A DNA stretch of 64,000 bases from Melastoma dodecandrum. Lineage: Eukaryota; Streptophyta; Magnoliopsida; Myrtales; Melastomataceae. The stretch lies in NCBI GenBank assembly GCA_029817715.1, contig JARUPY010000373.1, positions 861,001 through 925,000 of the forward strand, written 5' to 3'. Numbering within the stretch: the stretch's first letter is position 1; each line of letters opens with the position of its first letter. This document shows, in pieces, positions 48,201-58,329 of this stretch. A program made the translations under genes and the position numbers. The notes below the pieces were generated by a model that worked only from the letters and a program-made list of their open reading frames with translations, searched no databases and was not told the DNA's origin.

Positions 48201-49853
48201 TTGAGCGAAGTCCTGTCCTGGTTCGTCAATCGTACGATCGCCGCCAAGATCGCGATCTGCTTCGGCCTGGTCGTCAGCATCGGCTTGATCGTCGGCGCCA
48301 ATGCCTACAGCAAGCTGAGCCGCATCCAGACGACCGGGCGACTGGACATTGCATACGTATCAGGTAATCGACGAGTCGCAAGCCTTGCGGTCCTTCGTCT
48401 TGCTCCGGGACAGCGCGGGCCACGATGGCGGCGGACACGACCGCCAAGGCGTCCGAGCCGCGAGACAAAGGCCGACATCGCGCCGCGCTTCCGTAAAATT
48501 GTTGATCTGACCGCCGACAATCCAAGCCAGCAGGCACGACTCGCAGAGCTCGCGCCGCTTGATCGGACCGTTGGCGGGCGGAGCCGCGGGACGCGTCCCC
48601 GAAGCGTGTGCAGGAGCTTCTCGCCAGGATCGTCGCAGCGCTGGATGCCGTCGACGGCGAGGAGGAGCGCCTCCTCGCGCTGCGCACGGTATGCGCGAAA
48701 CGCCGCCTTCTCGACAGCCTATCTGGGTCACCACTCTCGGCCCCATCATCGCACTCCTGGTCGCGATGCTTCTCGGTTGGCTGCTGCAACAGGACCATCG
48801 CCCGCCCAATCACCCACGCCACCGATGCGATGCGCAAGCTCGCCGGCGGGGATACCGCGGTTGCGCTTCCGAGCACCCACCGTAAGGACGAGATAGGCGC
48901 GATGGGTCGCGCGCTCGAGGTCTTTCCGGACGGACATGCTGGACGCGAAGCAAGCTTCGCGCCGAGCAGCAGGAGACGCGGCTGCGCGCGACCCGCGGAC
49001 CGGGGCGACACTTGATGGCCTCCATGGCGGACCGCTTCGAGGACGTCGTAGGCGGCATCGTCCAGGCCGTGTCCACGTCGTCCGAGGAAATGCAGACCTC
49101 CGCGGCCTCGCTTCTCGATCTCGCCGAAGGCACCACCGGCGCGGTTAAATCCGTTGCCGAGGCGACCCGACGAGCGTCGGCAACCATGCAGGGTGTCGCG
49201 GCCGACACGCGCCACCTTGCCGACTCCGTCGGCGAGATCAACATGCGCATGGCCTATTCGGCCGAGGTCGCGCACCAGGCGGTGGCGGAGGCCGATCGCA
49301 CGACCCACACGATCGAGGGCCTGTCGCAGACAGCGAAGCGGATCGGCACGATCGTCGACCTCATCAACGACGTCGCGGGGCAAACGAACCTGTTGGCGCT
49401 CAATGCCACCATCGAGGCGGCCCGCGCAGGCGAGGCCGGCCGCGGCTTCGCGGTTAGTCGCGACCGAGGTGAAGACGCTTGCCGACCAGACGGCGCGGGC
49501 GACGCAGGATATCCGCCACCAGATCGAGGCGATGCAGGACGCGGCCGCCGGGTCGGTCGCGGCCATCGGCGAGATCAGCCGGACGATCGGCGAGATGGCG
49601 CGGGTCACGGGGGAAATCACGACCGCCGTCGAGGTGCAGGGCGAGGCGGCGCGCGACATGATGCGCGGGACGCAGGAGACCGCCCGCCTGACTGCGGAGG
49701 TATCCTCGCAGCTCGACACGGTGAGCGAGGGGCGCGGTGACCACCGGGACGGCGGCGAACAACCTTCTCTCGGCGGCGAATGTGCTCGCCCGCCAGTCGA
49801 CCGTGCTGCGCGACGAGACGCGCCGTTTCGCAACCTCGGTGCGCGGCAAGTAG
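48201..49853 (+). CDS. Methyl-accepting chemotaxis protein (several frameshifts)
   Basis: A chemoreceptor of about 545 residues from a TTG start. A first membrane helix ([19 protein letters not shown]) and a second ([17 protein letters not shown], near 48745) enclose a periplasmic helical domain of about 170 residues; a HAMP domain ([18 protein letters not shown]) and a signalling domain follow. The hairpin tip has [36 protein letters not shown] sequence across a slip near 49457. Other slips lie near 48350, 48560, 48700, 48790, 48930 and 49730. The ligand is unknown. No che genes are adjacent. Confidence 0.82.
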
Positions 49854-49856
49854 CTG

Positions 49857-50387
49857 TTACTTCACAAGCGCCACGGCCTCGCGGAAGCGCGGATGCGCGG
49901 CGGTGCCGAGCCATTCGAACACCACCATCTCGGTCGTGACGATCTCGGCGCCGTGACGTTCCATCCGGCGCAAGGCGGCCGCCTTGCTGGCGGGCGCGCG
50001 CGAGCCGATCGCATCCTCGACGACATAGACGCGGCGGTCACGGTCGATGAGGCCGAGGGCGGTCTGCAGGACGCAGACATGCGCCTCGACGCCGGAAATG
50101 ACGATCTCGGGGCGACCGCCGAGGGCCGCGTCGAAGCCTTCGGCATCGGCGGCATCGAAGCACAACTTGTGCAGAACCGGGTGATCCGACGCAAGATCGG
50201 GGACCGTCGGGCCAAGCTTGGCGGCGTTCTGCTCTGTGACGAGGACGGGGACCTCGAGCAGACCGGCGGCCGCGAGCAATCGCCGCGCGTTGGCCACCGC
50301 GGCATCGCCGTCGGCGATCGCCGGCACGAGCTTCTGCTGGAAATCGATCAGCAGGAGTGAGGATTTTTGCGGGGTCAGCGTGGGCAT
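49857..50387 (-). CDS. Isochorismatase-family cysteine hydrolase
   Basis: A 176-residue protein of the YcaC-like branch. The catalytic triad is visible: Asp in LLLIDFQQKL near residue 15, a Lys downstream, and Cys in ISGVEAHVCVLQTALGL near residue 108. It lacks a signal peptide and so is cytoplasmic. Family members hydrolyse isochorismate, nicotinamide or other amides; YcaC-like ones have no firmly known substrate. It converges with the chemoreceptor gene, whose stop is only four bases away, and diverges from the sulfite-oxidase-like gene. Intact. Confidence 0.9.
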   Translation of the reverse strand: MPTLTPQKSSLLLIDFQQKLVPAIADGDAAVANARRLLAAAGLLEVPVLVTEQNAAKLGPTVPDLASDHPVLHKLCFDAADAEGFDAALGGRPEIVISGVEAHVCVLQTALGLIDRDRRVYVVEDAIGSRAPASKAAALRRMERHGAEIVTTEMVVFEWLGTAAHPRFREAVALVK

Positions 50388-50477
50388 GATCGGAAACGGC
50401 TCTCGTTTGTCGCGCGATGTCGCCTATCTAGCGCGGGAAAGGGCGGGGCGCAGTCCGCGCCCGCCGAAATGCGCGCC

Positions 50478-51476
50478 ATGACCCGAGACCCCATCCCGAT
50501 GAAAGTGGAGGGCTTTCGCCTGGCCCAGAAGCGGCCGTGGGAGCTCGTCGACTTCTTCACACCGGAGCGCGATCTTTTCCGGGTCTGGCATCTCGGGCTT
50601 CCAGACGCCGATGCTTCATCCTGGACCCTGGCGATCGACGGTCTGGTGCGGCGACCGCTCGCGTTTTCGCTGGCGGAGCTCGAAGCACTGCCGCAAAGGA
50701 GCGTCACGGCGTTTCACGAATGCGCGGGCAGCCCGATCACGCCCTTGGTTGCCCCAGCGCCGCATCGGCAACGTGACGTGGCGCGGCGTGCCGCTCGCCG
50801 AACTGCTGCGGATGGCGGGGATCGACCCTGCCGCGCAATTCGTGGTCTCGCGGGGCGCCGACCGCGGCAGCTTCGGCGGCGAGCATCATGCGTGCTACGA
50901 GAAGGACCTGCCGCTCGATGCCGCCTATGACGAGGATGTTCTCGTTGCTTTGGCCGTCAACGGCGCGCCGCTGCCCATCGATCGCGGTGGCCCTCTTCGC
51001 CTCGTCGTGCCGGGCTTCTACGGGACCAACGCGACGAAGTGGCTGACCTCGCTCACCTTGTCGGCGGAGCGTAGCCCAAGCGCCTTCACGACACGCTATT
51101 ACAACGATCGCGAGGAGGGCCGATGGGATCACCCGCGTGTCGCCGGTGTGGTCCGTAGCGCCGAACGCGATCATCGTCTGGCCGAAAGACGGCGATACGC
51201 TCGCGCGCGGCGACATGACGATCAAGGGGTGGGCTTGGAGCGCCACGCCGATTATCGGCGTCGAGATCTCGACGGATGGCGGCCGCCACCTGGCAAGGTG
51301 CGGATGTCGGGGCACGCATCGAGCGCAGTTGGCAGAGTTTCGCCATGCGCTGGCGACCTCCGTCCGTCGGCGAGTTCACCATTGTTGCGCGCGCCACTGA
51401 CGCTGACGGACGTACGCAGCCGGACGTGCCGCGCCGCAATCGCGTCCATCGGGCCAACGTCTTCGTGGTCGCCTGA
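50478..51476 (+). CDS. Sulfite-oxidase-family molybdopterin enzyme (three frameshifts)
   Basis: About 330 residues. The molybdopterin-binding domain has the molybdenum-ligand cysteine in FHECAGSP near residue 80, followed by RRIGNVTWRGVPLAELLRMAG and GGPLRLVVPGFYG. A C-terminal Mo-Co dimerisation domain (residues about 225-330) contains IKGWAWSATPIIGVEISTDGG. Slips occur near 50745, 51118 and 51285. No signal peptide is seen. Such enzymes oxidise sulfite or act on other small anions; the electron acceptor is unknown. It could remove sulfite from organosulfur breakdown, consistent with the SBP56 gene, but no other sor gene is adjacent. Confidence 0.85.
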
Positions 51477-51478
51477 CG

Positions 51479-53014
51479 CTATTGCAGCGTGAACGGGTTC
51501 GTGACCTTCGACTTGCCGTTGATGAACACGCTCTTCGTTTCGAGATACTCATAGATCGCGGCCATGCCGTACTCGCGGCCGATGCCGGATTGCTTGAAGC
51601 CGCCGAACGGCGCCATGTAGCTCACCACGCGATAGGCGTTGACCCAAACCGTACCCGCCTGGATGCGGCGCGGCAGGGACAGCGCGCGCTCGAGCGACTC
51701 CGTCCAGATACCTGCGGCGAGCCCATAGGGCGTATCGTTGGCGAGCGCCACAACCTCGTCGTCCGTGTCGAAAGGGATGATCGACAGGATCGGCCCGAAC
51801 ACTTCCTCGCGCGCGATTTCGCATGTCGTTCGTCACGCCGGTGAAGATCGTCGGCTCGACGAACCAGCCTGAGCCGCACTCGGGCCGCGTCGCGCGCGCG
51901 CCACCGAGCGCGCAGTGCGCGCCTTCGGACTTGGCGATGTCCATGTAGTCGAGCACTTTTTTGAGTTGCGGCTCGGTGGCGACCGGGCCGACGTCGGTGG
52001 CGCCGTCGTTCGGGTCACCGAGCCGCGCCTCCTTCATCCGCGCGACGAGCTTCTCGACGAAGGTGTCGTGGATCGAGCGGTGCAGGAACACGCGCGAGCC
52101 GGCCATGCAGGTCTGCCCGCTGGCGGCGAAGATGCCGGAGATCACGCCCTTCACCGCCGCATCGATGTCCGCGTCGGCGAAGATGATGTTGGGCGATTTG
52201 CCGCCGAGCTCCAGCGACAGCCGCTGAAGCCGCGCGGACGCCACTTCGGTGATGCGCTTGGCGCCGGCGCTGCCGCCGGTAAAAGCGACGCGGGCGACGA
52301 GCGGGTGCTCGACGAGCGGCTCGCCCGCCTCGGCGCCGAAGCCGGTGACGACGTTGATGACGCCCTTCGGGAAGCCCGCCTCCTCGAACAGCCGTGCCAT
52401 GCCGAGCAGCGAGGCCGAGGCATATTCGGACGGTTTGATCACCACCGTGTTGCCGGCGGCGAGCGCCGGCGCCAGCTTCCAGGCGGGTGAGCAGCAGCGG
52501 CGAGTTCCACGGCGTGATGGCGCCAACGACGCCGAGCGGCTCGTAGGCGACGTAGTGCAGCATGCCGGCCTTGTCGATCGGCGTGAACCACGCCCTCGAT
52601 CTTGTCGGCGAGACCGCCGTAATACTGGAACCAGCGCGGCAGGTAGCGCATCTGGCCGAGCATCTCGAGGCGCAGCTTGCCGTTGTCCTTCACCTCGAGG
52701 TCGGCGAGGAACTCGGCGTTGGCGGCGATGAGCTCACCGAGCTTGTAGAGCATGAGGCCGCGGTCGGTTGCGCCCATGCGCGACCACGGGCCCGAGGTGA
52801 ACGCCGCATGCGCCGCCTTTACCGCGCGGTCGACGTCGGCGGCCACGGCGCGCGGAATGTGCGCCCACACCTCGCCGGTGAACGGGTTCTTGGTCTCGAA
52901 GGTCTCGCCGGAGGCGGCGTCGCACCAGGCGCCGTCGATATACATCTTGAAGGTCTCGATCCCCGGCGTGGATCCTGCGTGCCCTCTGGCGAGCTGATCG
53001 GTGCTGGACGTCAT
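51479..53014 (-). CDS. NAD(P)-dependent aldehyde dehydrogenase (several frameshifts)
   Basis: An ALDH-superfamily enzyme of about 505 residues. Conserved motifs: PWNSPLLLT, the coenzyme site VVIKPSEYAS, the catalytic glutamate in LELGGKSPNIIFADAD, the catalytic cysteine in ASGQTCMAGSRVF, and EEVFGPILSIIPFDT near the C-terminus with GGFKQSGIGREYG. Frame slips lie near 52595, 52490 and 51822. The start at 53014 (MTSSTDQLARG) fits the family. Substrate unknown. Its stop is three bases from that of the converging sulfite-oxidase-like gene. Confidence 0.9.
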
Positions 53015-53230
53015 ACGGCGATCTCCGAATTGAGGCGGGCCTTCGTGCCGCAAGCTTGATAACACGGCCTCTCGGGTCTCGTTTCCGGTGCGTTCCCCGC
53101 CATTGGTCAAGCGAGGACGAGTTCGCCAATTGAGCCGCGCATGATTCTATCGTCTAGGTTGAGCAGGTGCGCTTGGGCTGCTTTCTTGATGCAGCCGATA
53201 ATTTCGCGCTTCCAGAGAAAGAGATTTTCG

Positions 53231-53392
53231 ATGCGTATTTGCCTTTGCCTTGCGCTTTTGCTGGCTACTACATCGTTCGCCGATGCTAAGTGCGGTGCTC
53301 GCTCGATGGCGTCGGCCAAGCCGATGTGCAGCAACCTTCGGACGTGCTGCATCCTCGCCGGAGGCACGCCACACGGTAAGTACTGTATGTAG
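53231..53392 (+). CDS. Small secreted cysteine-rich peptide
   Basis: A 53-residue protein with a signal peptide (MRICLCLALLLATTSFADA) and a mature part of 34 residues containing five cysteines (KCGA, MCSN, RTCC, YCM). An AGAGAAAGAG purine tract lies before the ATG. I do not recognise the family. The small size and disulfide-forming composition suggest an exported structural or interaction peptide. Its neighbourhood is AT-richer than average. It converges with the inositol monophosphatase gene. Confidence 0.5.
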   Translation: MRICLCLALLLATTSFADAKCGARSMASAKPMCSNLRTCCILAGGTPHGKYCM

Positions 53393-53425
53393 TTCGCTTG
53401 GTCGGCCTCCCTGGCGAACGGCGCT

Positions 53426-54229
53426 TCAGCCCGTCGCCTTCACCCCGCGAACGAGCTCCAGTAGCGCCGGCTGCACCACCTCGTTGCCGCAGCACACGTC
53501 GCCCTTCGTCAGCATGTCGCTGCCGCCGTCGCAGTCCGTGACGAACCCGCCGGCCTCGCGGACCATGATGATGCCGGCCGCAATGTCCCAGGGCTTGATG
53601 GCGCGCTCCCAATAGCCGTCGTAGCGGCCGGCCGCGACGAAGCAGAGGTCGAGCGCCGCCGCGCCGAGCCGGCGCAAATTCGACACGCGGCTCATGAGGA
53701 GCTGCGCCTCGCCCAGAAAGCGCCCGTGCTGGCCGCGCTTGCCGAGATGCGGAATGCCGCAGCCGATGATGCAGTCGGCGAGATCGCGCCGGGCCGCCAC
53801 GCGCAGGCGGCGGTTGTTGTGATAGGCGCCCTGGCCGCGCTCGGCGAAATACATGTCGTCGGTGGCGGGGTTGTAGATGCCGCCCGCGACGATCTGGCCC
53901 TCGCGCTCCAGCGCTATGGAGACGGCGAAGATCGGAACGCCGTGCAGGAAGTTGGTGGTGCCGTCGAGCGGGTCGATGTGCCAGACATGGGTCTTGTCGG
54001 ACCCCTCGATCTCGCCGCCTTCCTCCATGACGAAACCGTAGCCGGGGCGGGCCTTCGACAATTCCTCGAACAGCGTCTTCTCGGAGCGCTTGTCGGCGGC
54101 CGTCACGAAGTCGCCCGGGCCCTTGACCGAGACCTGGAGGTTCTCGCTCTCGCCGAGATCGCGCTTCAAACCCCGGCCGGCCTTGAGCACGGCGGCGGTC
54201 ATGACGTTCATCAGGGCGGAGCGGATCAT
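53426..54229 (-). CDS. suhB: Inositol monophosphatase family protein
   Basis: A 267-residue Mg2+-dependent phosphatase. The metal site is visible as EEGG near residue 68 and IDPLDGTTNFLHGVPIFAVSIA near residue 85, and WDIAAGIIMVREAGG near residue 215 contributes the last Asp. The start at 54229 (MIRSALMNVMTAAVLKAGRGL) matches SuhB-type proteins; the frame extends 20 codons further without conservation. It hydrolyses inositol 1-phosphate or related sugar phosphates; SuhB also affects rRNA transcription in some bacteria. Intact. Confidence 0.92.
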   Translation of the reverse strand: MIRSALMNVMTAAVLKAGRGLKRDLGESENLQVSVKGPGDFVTAADKRSEKTLFEELSKARPGYGFVMEEGGEIEGSDKTHVWHIDPLDGTTNFLHGVPIFAVSIALEREGQIVAGGIYNPATDDMYFAERGQGAYHNNRRLRVAARRDLADCIIGCGIPHLGKRGQHGRFLGEAQLLMSRVSNLRRLGAAALDLCFVAAGRYDGYWERAIKPWDIAAGIIMVREAGGFVTDCDGGSDMLTKGDVCCGNEVVQPALLELVRGVKATG

Positions 54230-54306
54230 GCGGGATCTCGGGCGGGGGCGCGGGCGTGTTGCACCCTGCGGGGCCGCGAGGCAAGGCATGTGTCGAAGCG
54301 GTGGTC

Positions 54307-54564
54307 TCAGCTCGGCCTTCGCCGGCGCAGGTCGATGAGCACAACCGCCAGGATGCTCGTCATCGACACGCCCGCGTGGATAGCGCTGTACACGAAGAAA
54401 GCATGGCTGACCTCCCAGTATCGGTGATGTCCGCCGATGTAATAGTGACCGTCGACGACCTTGCCGTTGAGGGCGTCGCCGCCATGGGTGACCGCGATCA
54501 GCCAGAAGAGTGCAAAATTGAGCCCGACCACGAACCCGATCGCCTTGAACGCCCTATCGCTCAT
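54307..54564 (-). CDS. Small two-helix membrane protein
   Basis: An 85-residue protein with two predicted membrane helices (AIGFVVGLNFALFWLIAV and FVYSAIHAGVSMTSILAVVLI) and a short loop rich in His, Gly and Tyr (VVDGHYYIGGHHRYWEV). The histidines might bind a metal. It ends in an arginine cluster. The family is not recognised. It lies between suhB and pgi and is read with suhB but 77 bases upstream. Confidence 0.6.
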   Translation of the reverse strand: MSDRAFKAIGFVVGLNFALFWLIAVTHGGDALNGKVVDGHYYIGGHHRYWEVSHAFFVYSAIHAGVSMTSILAVVLIDLRRRRPS

Positions 54565-54812
54565 GCCGTCACCCGTCCTCCAACCCGTCTCACCTCTTGG
54601 CGAGCGGGTCGCGGGAGCTGATCATCGTCCAGATCCCACAAGAAACGGTTCGCGAAACGGCGCATCTCGCGTGCCGCCGAATGCTGGAATCTCTAGTTGG
54701 GGCGTTCGTCATCGATGCGGGATATCGCTGGCGCCTCGGCAGCGGGACCATCCGACCCTAGATAGAGGCGCGGGCCGGGTCCGGCCCTCGAGACACCATC
54801 CGAGGATCCTCC

Positions 54813-56459
54813 ATGGCGCATGACATCGCCGCGCAGCTCGCCGCGCTGAAGGCGCATCACGAAGCGACCCGGGACCAGACGACGCGCGCCCCTCTTCAAG
54901 GCCGATCCCCAGCGCTTCGAGACATTCCACGTCGCGATCGACGATCTGCTGTTCGACTATTCGAAGCAGCGTGTCACCGGCGAGACCATGCGCCTGCTGT
55001 TCGACCTCGCGCAGGCCGCGGGCCTCGAGGCGCGTCGCGCAGCGCTGTTCGCCGGCGAGGAGGTCAACCCGACCGAGCACCGCGCGGCTCTGCACATGGC
55101 GCTGCGCAACGTCTCCGGCAAGCCGATGAAGGCGCAGGGCAAGGACGTGATGCCCGAGGTGATCGCGGTGCGCGAGCGCATGGGCGTGTTCGCCGAGGCG
55201 ATCCGCTCGGGCGCGATCAAGGCCTCGGGCGGCGCCAGTTTCACCGACGTCGTCAATATCGGCATCGGCGGCTCCGACCTCGGCCCGGCGATGGCGGCGC
55301 GCGCGCTCTCGCCCTACGTGCAGAAGGGGCTCCGCCTGCACTTCGTCTCCAACGTCGACGGCGCCGATCTCGGCGACGTCCTCAAGGAGGTTCCGCTCGC
55401 GACGACCCTCTTCATCGTGTGCTCCAAGACCTTCACGACCCTGGAGACGATGACCAACGCCCATTCGGCGCGCAAGGCGGTGGCGGCGGCGCTCGGCGAG
55501 GACGCCGTGAAGGACCACTTCGCCGCAGTGTCGACGCAGCTCGACAAGATCGCCGAGTTCGGCATCGCGGAGGATCGCGTCTTCGGCTTCTGGGACTGGG
55601 TCGGCGGCCGCTACTCGGTGTGGTCGGCGATCGGGCTCTCCGTGATGATCGGCATCGGCCGCGACCATTTCCACGACTTCCTCGCCGGCGGCCAGGACAT
55701 CGACGACCACTTCGTCTCGGCCCCGCTGGAGAAGAACATCCCGGCCCTGATGGGGTTGGTGGAGGTGTGGAACCACAACGTCTTGAATTTCGCGACGCAG
55801 GCGGTGATCCCCTACGACAATCGCCTCGCGCGCTTCCCCGCCTACCTGCAGCAGCTCGAGATGGAATCGAACGGCAAGCATACCCAGCAGGACGGATCGC
55901 CCGCCGACATGGCGACCTCGCCGATCATCTTCGGCGAGCCGGGCACCAACGGGCAGCATGCCTTCTTCCAGATGCTGCACCAGGGCACCGAGCCGGTGCC
56001 GATCGACTTCCTGCTGGCCGCCAGGCCGACCGACGCCGACCAGCACCACCACGACCTGCTCGCGGCCAACTGCCTCGCGCAGGGCGAAGCCTTGATGCGC
56101 GGGCGCACCCTCGACGAGGTGAAGGCGCAGCTGAAGAAGCAGGGCCTCGACGAAGCGGCGATCCAAAAACTCGCGCCGCACAAGACCTTCTCCGGCAGCC
56201 GGCCGACCTCGACCTTCCTCTACACGAGCCTGACGCCGCGCGCGCTCGGTCGCCTCATCGCGCTCTACGAACACAAGGTGTTCACGATGGGCGTCGTGTG
56301 GAACATCGGCTCGTTTTGACCAGTGGGGGCGTCGAGCTCGGCAAGGAGCTCGCCGGCCGCCTGGTGCCGATCGTCTCCGACAAGGCCGCCTCGACGGCGG
56401 CGCTGGACTCGTCGACGGCCGGGCTGATCGAGGGGATGCGGCGGCTCGCGGCGGGGTAA
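54813..56459 (+). CDS. pgi: Glucose-6-phosphate isomerase (two frameshifts)
   Basis: Interconverts glucose 6-phosphate and fructose 6-phosphate, linking the Calvin cycle and gluconeogenesis with glycogen synthesis. Family motifs: VVNIGIGGSDLGPAM, FGFWDWVGGRYSVWSAIGL (PGI signature), NGKHTQQDG and the C-terminal DQWGVELGKELA (second signature). Single-base slips lie near 54893 and 56318. Restored length is about 548 residues, which is normal. The core of about 440 residues is uninterrupted. Confidence 0.95.
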   Translation: MAHDIAAQLAALKAHHEATRDQTTRAPLQGRSPALRDIPRRDRRSAVRLFEAACHRRDHAPAVRPRAGRGPRGASRSAVRRRGGQPDRAPRGSAHGAAQRLRQADEGAGQGRDARGDRGARAHGRVRRGDPLGRDQGLGRRQFHRRRQYRHRRLRPRPGDGGARALALRAEGAPPALRLQRRRRRSRRRPQGGSARDDPLHRVLQDLHDPGDDDQRPFGAQGGGGGARRGRREGPLRRSVDAARQDRRVRHRGGSRLRLLGLGRRPLLGVVGDRALRDDRHRPRPFPRLPRRRPGHRRPLRLGPAGEEHPGPDGVGGGVEPQRLEFRDAGGDPLRQSPRALPRLPAAARDGIERQAYPAGRIARRHGDLADHLRRAGHQRAACLLPDAAPGHRAGADRLPAGRQADRRRPAPPRPARGQLPRAGRSLDARAHPRRGEGAAEEAGPRRSGDPKTRAAQDLLRQPADLDLPLHEPDAARARSPHRALRTQGVHDGRRVEHRLVLTSGGVELGKELAGRLVPIVSDKAASTAALDSSTAGLIEGMRRLAAG

Positions 56460-56512
56460 ACGGGGAGCGACCGGCCTTCCCATGGTAGGGAATCCACCAT
56501 AGGCAGGAAGGC

Positions 56513-57529
56513 ATGTCTTCCTCCCACGACGTCGGGCAGCAGGATGCGGCAGGCGGCCGGCCTGCCCGGCTCGGATCTCACCTCGCAGCGTGGCTTTGGT
56601 CTCAACCCTGGCTGGTGCTTGCCGTCATGGCGCTGCTTTTCGGCGCCAACAGCGTTGCCGCGCGGCTCGCCAGCGGCGAGATGCCGCCGCTGTGCCTCGT
56701 CTTCCTGCGGTGGGTCTTCGTCAGCATGGCGCTTGCTGCGATCTTCTCGCGCGCGCAGTGGATCGAGCTCGGCGATCTCGTACGCCATCACTGGCGTCGC
56801 GTCGCCTGGATGGGGCTCCTCGGGTTCACCGGATACAACGCGATCTTCTTCGTCGCCGCGCATTCGACCAGCGCCGTCAATCTCTCTTTACTGCAGGCCG
56901 CCATCCCGCCCTTCGTGCTGGCCGGCGCCGCGCTGGTCTTCGGTACGCGGGTGCGTGCGCTGCAGGTCGTGGGCATGGCGATCACGATCGTCGGCGTGCT
57001 CGTGGTCGCAGCCGGCGGCGACTTCGGCCGGCTGTCGAGGCTGCACCTCGGGGGCGCGGATGCCGCCGTCCTGTTCGGCAGCTCTTTCTATGCGGCCTAT
57101 GCGCTGGGACTTCGAGCGCGCCCGCCGACGTCGGCGCTGGTTTTCTTCGCCGGCGTCGCCACGGCGGCGGCGATCTGGGCGGCGCCCATGGCGGCGGCCG
57201 AGATCGCGACGGGGCACGCGTACTGGCCGAGCGTGCGGGGCTGGCTCGTGACGCTCTTCATCGGCATCGGACCCTCGTTCATCGGGCAGCTCTGCTTCAT
57301 GCGCGGCGTCGACCTCATCGGCCCCGGCCGAGCGGGGCTGGCGACCAACCTCGTGCCGATCGCCGGCGCCCTGTGTGCCGTCGTCGTCCTCGGCGAGGCG
57401 TTCACGCTAGCCCATGCGGTCGCGCTGGTGCTGGGCCTCGGCGGCATCGCGCTGGCGGAATGGTCGGTGATGCGTGGGCTTCGGAACGACGCGCGCGTGG
57501 CCTCGGTGCAGGCGCCGCTCTCGGACTGA
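56513..57529 (+). CDS. EamA (DMT) family transporter
   Basis: A 338-residue protein with ten membrane helices arranged as two EamA domains (residues about 35-165 and 180-320). Characteristic segments are LLFGANSVAARLASGEMPP, FLRWVFVSM, NAIFFVAAHSTSAVNLSLLQAAIPP and FIGQLCFMRGVDLIGPGRAG. Such drug/metabolite transporters export amino acids, purines or other metabolites; substrate unknown. An AGGAAGG site precedes the ATG. Stands alone after pgi. Intact. Confidence 0.9.
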   Translation: MSSSHDVGQQDAAGGRPARLGSHLAAWLWSQPWLVLAVMALLFGANSVAARLASGEMPPLCLVFLRWVFVSMALAAIFSRAQWIELGDLVRHHWRRVAWMGLLGFTGYNAIFFVAAHSTSAVNLSLLQAAIPPFVLAGAALVFGTRVRALQVVGMAITIVGVLVVAAGGDFGRLSRLHLGGADAAVLFGSSFYAAYALGLRARPPTSALVFFAGVATAAAIWAAPMAAAEIATGHAYWPSVRGWLVTLFIGIGPSFIGQLCFMRGVDLIGPGRAGLATNLVPIAGALCAVVVLGEAFTLAHAVALVLGLGGIALAEWSVMRGLRNDARVASVQAPLSD

Positions 57530-57564
57530 GGGTGATGCCGTTCCGCCCGCTGCGCCGAGGATTT

Positions 57565-57780
57565 CTACGCCCGCGGCTCGCCGGCTAGGCGCGCGAGGGC
57601 GGCTTCCGCCTCGAGCCGGGCGGCTCGCTCGGCGTCGAGGCTCGCCTCGGCGATCTCGGCGCGCAGCTCGGCGTCGCGCAGGCGCTCGATCAGCACGAGG
57701 ATCGTCTTGGCGAGCTTCGCGAGGACGGGATCGGCGGCATTGCTGAAGCGCATCAGCGCCATGATCTCGTCGACGTACAC
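57565..57780 (-). CDS. Small coiled-coil protein
   Basis: A 71-residue, entirely helical protein from a GTG start behind a GGAGG site. Residues about 20-65 form an acidic/alanine-rich heptad pattern (ELRAEIAEASLDAERAARLE). Not recognised. Its codon pattern is typical of high-GC genes, but such alanine-rich frames also arise by chance. Confidence 0.45.
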   Translation of the reverse strand: MYVDEIMALMRFSNAADPVLAKLAKTILVLIERLRDAELRAEIAEASLDAERAARLEAEAALARLAGEPRA

Positions 57781-57920
57781 GCTGCGCCTCCGGCCTTTCG
57801 CGCGCTACATGCCACGGACCGGCCCGCCGAGGCCAGCGGGACGCCGGGATCGCGCGAGAGTTGATCTCCGGGCGTCTGGCGTTAGCCTCATCGGCGGACA
57901 TGTCGCAGGGAGGTTGGAAG

Positions 57921-58312
57921 ATGCAGACCTTGTCGCCCTACAAGACAGCGGCCGAGCTCGGGATCGAGGCATGGGAGCGCGAGGGCCTCGTCGCGCTGGT
58001 CAAGCCGCTCGCACAGGGCACGCTGCGCCTCGACATGCGCACCGCCCATTGCGAAAACCGGTTCGTGCGGCTCGATCGCCTGCATCGGCGGCCATATCGC
58101 GATCCGCCACGGGATGTCGTCACTCGAGGCGAAGCGCTACGTTGATCGCTACAAGCCGATCGGCGGCGTGGCACGGCCCGGCCTTGGGCCACTTTATTTT
58201 CCCACACTGCCCAATGCCTGGGGCTGCACGGCGCGGCAGGCGGGCGCGGCGATCGTCGCCTTCCTCACGCTCGGCGAGCCGATGTGGGGACGTGGTGATG
58301 CGCGGCGGATAA
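57921..58312 (+). CDS. Hypothetical protein with CGSIACIGGHIA motif (frameshifted)
   Basis: A protein of about 128 residues starting behind a good GGGAGG site. It has an N-terminal helical part, a motif CGSIACIGGHIA after a slip near 58066, and a C-terminal WGCTARQAGAAIVAFLTLG. A second slip near 58285 probably leads to the stop at 58310-58312; otherwise the frame would run deep into the antisense of the tetR gene. Cys and His in the motif suggest metal binding. The family is not recognised. It converges with tetR. Confidence 0.5.
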
Positions 58313-58329
58313 TAAGCGCGCCGGGCGAG

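Noticed and set aside
54709..56514. A 601-codon leftward open frame opposite pgi
   Set aside because: Antisense shadow: the rightward frame carries the full phosphoglucose isomerase motifs and the leftward one nothing recognisable.
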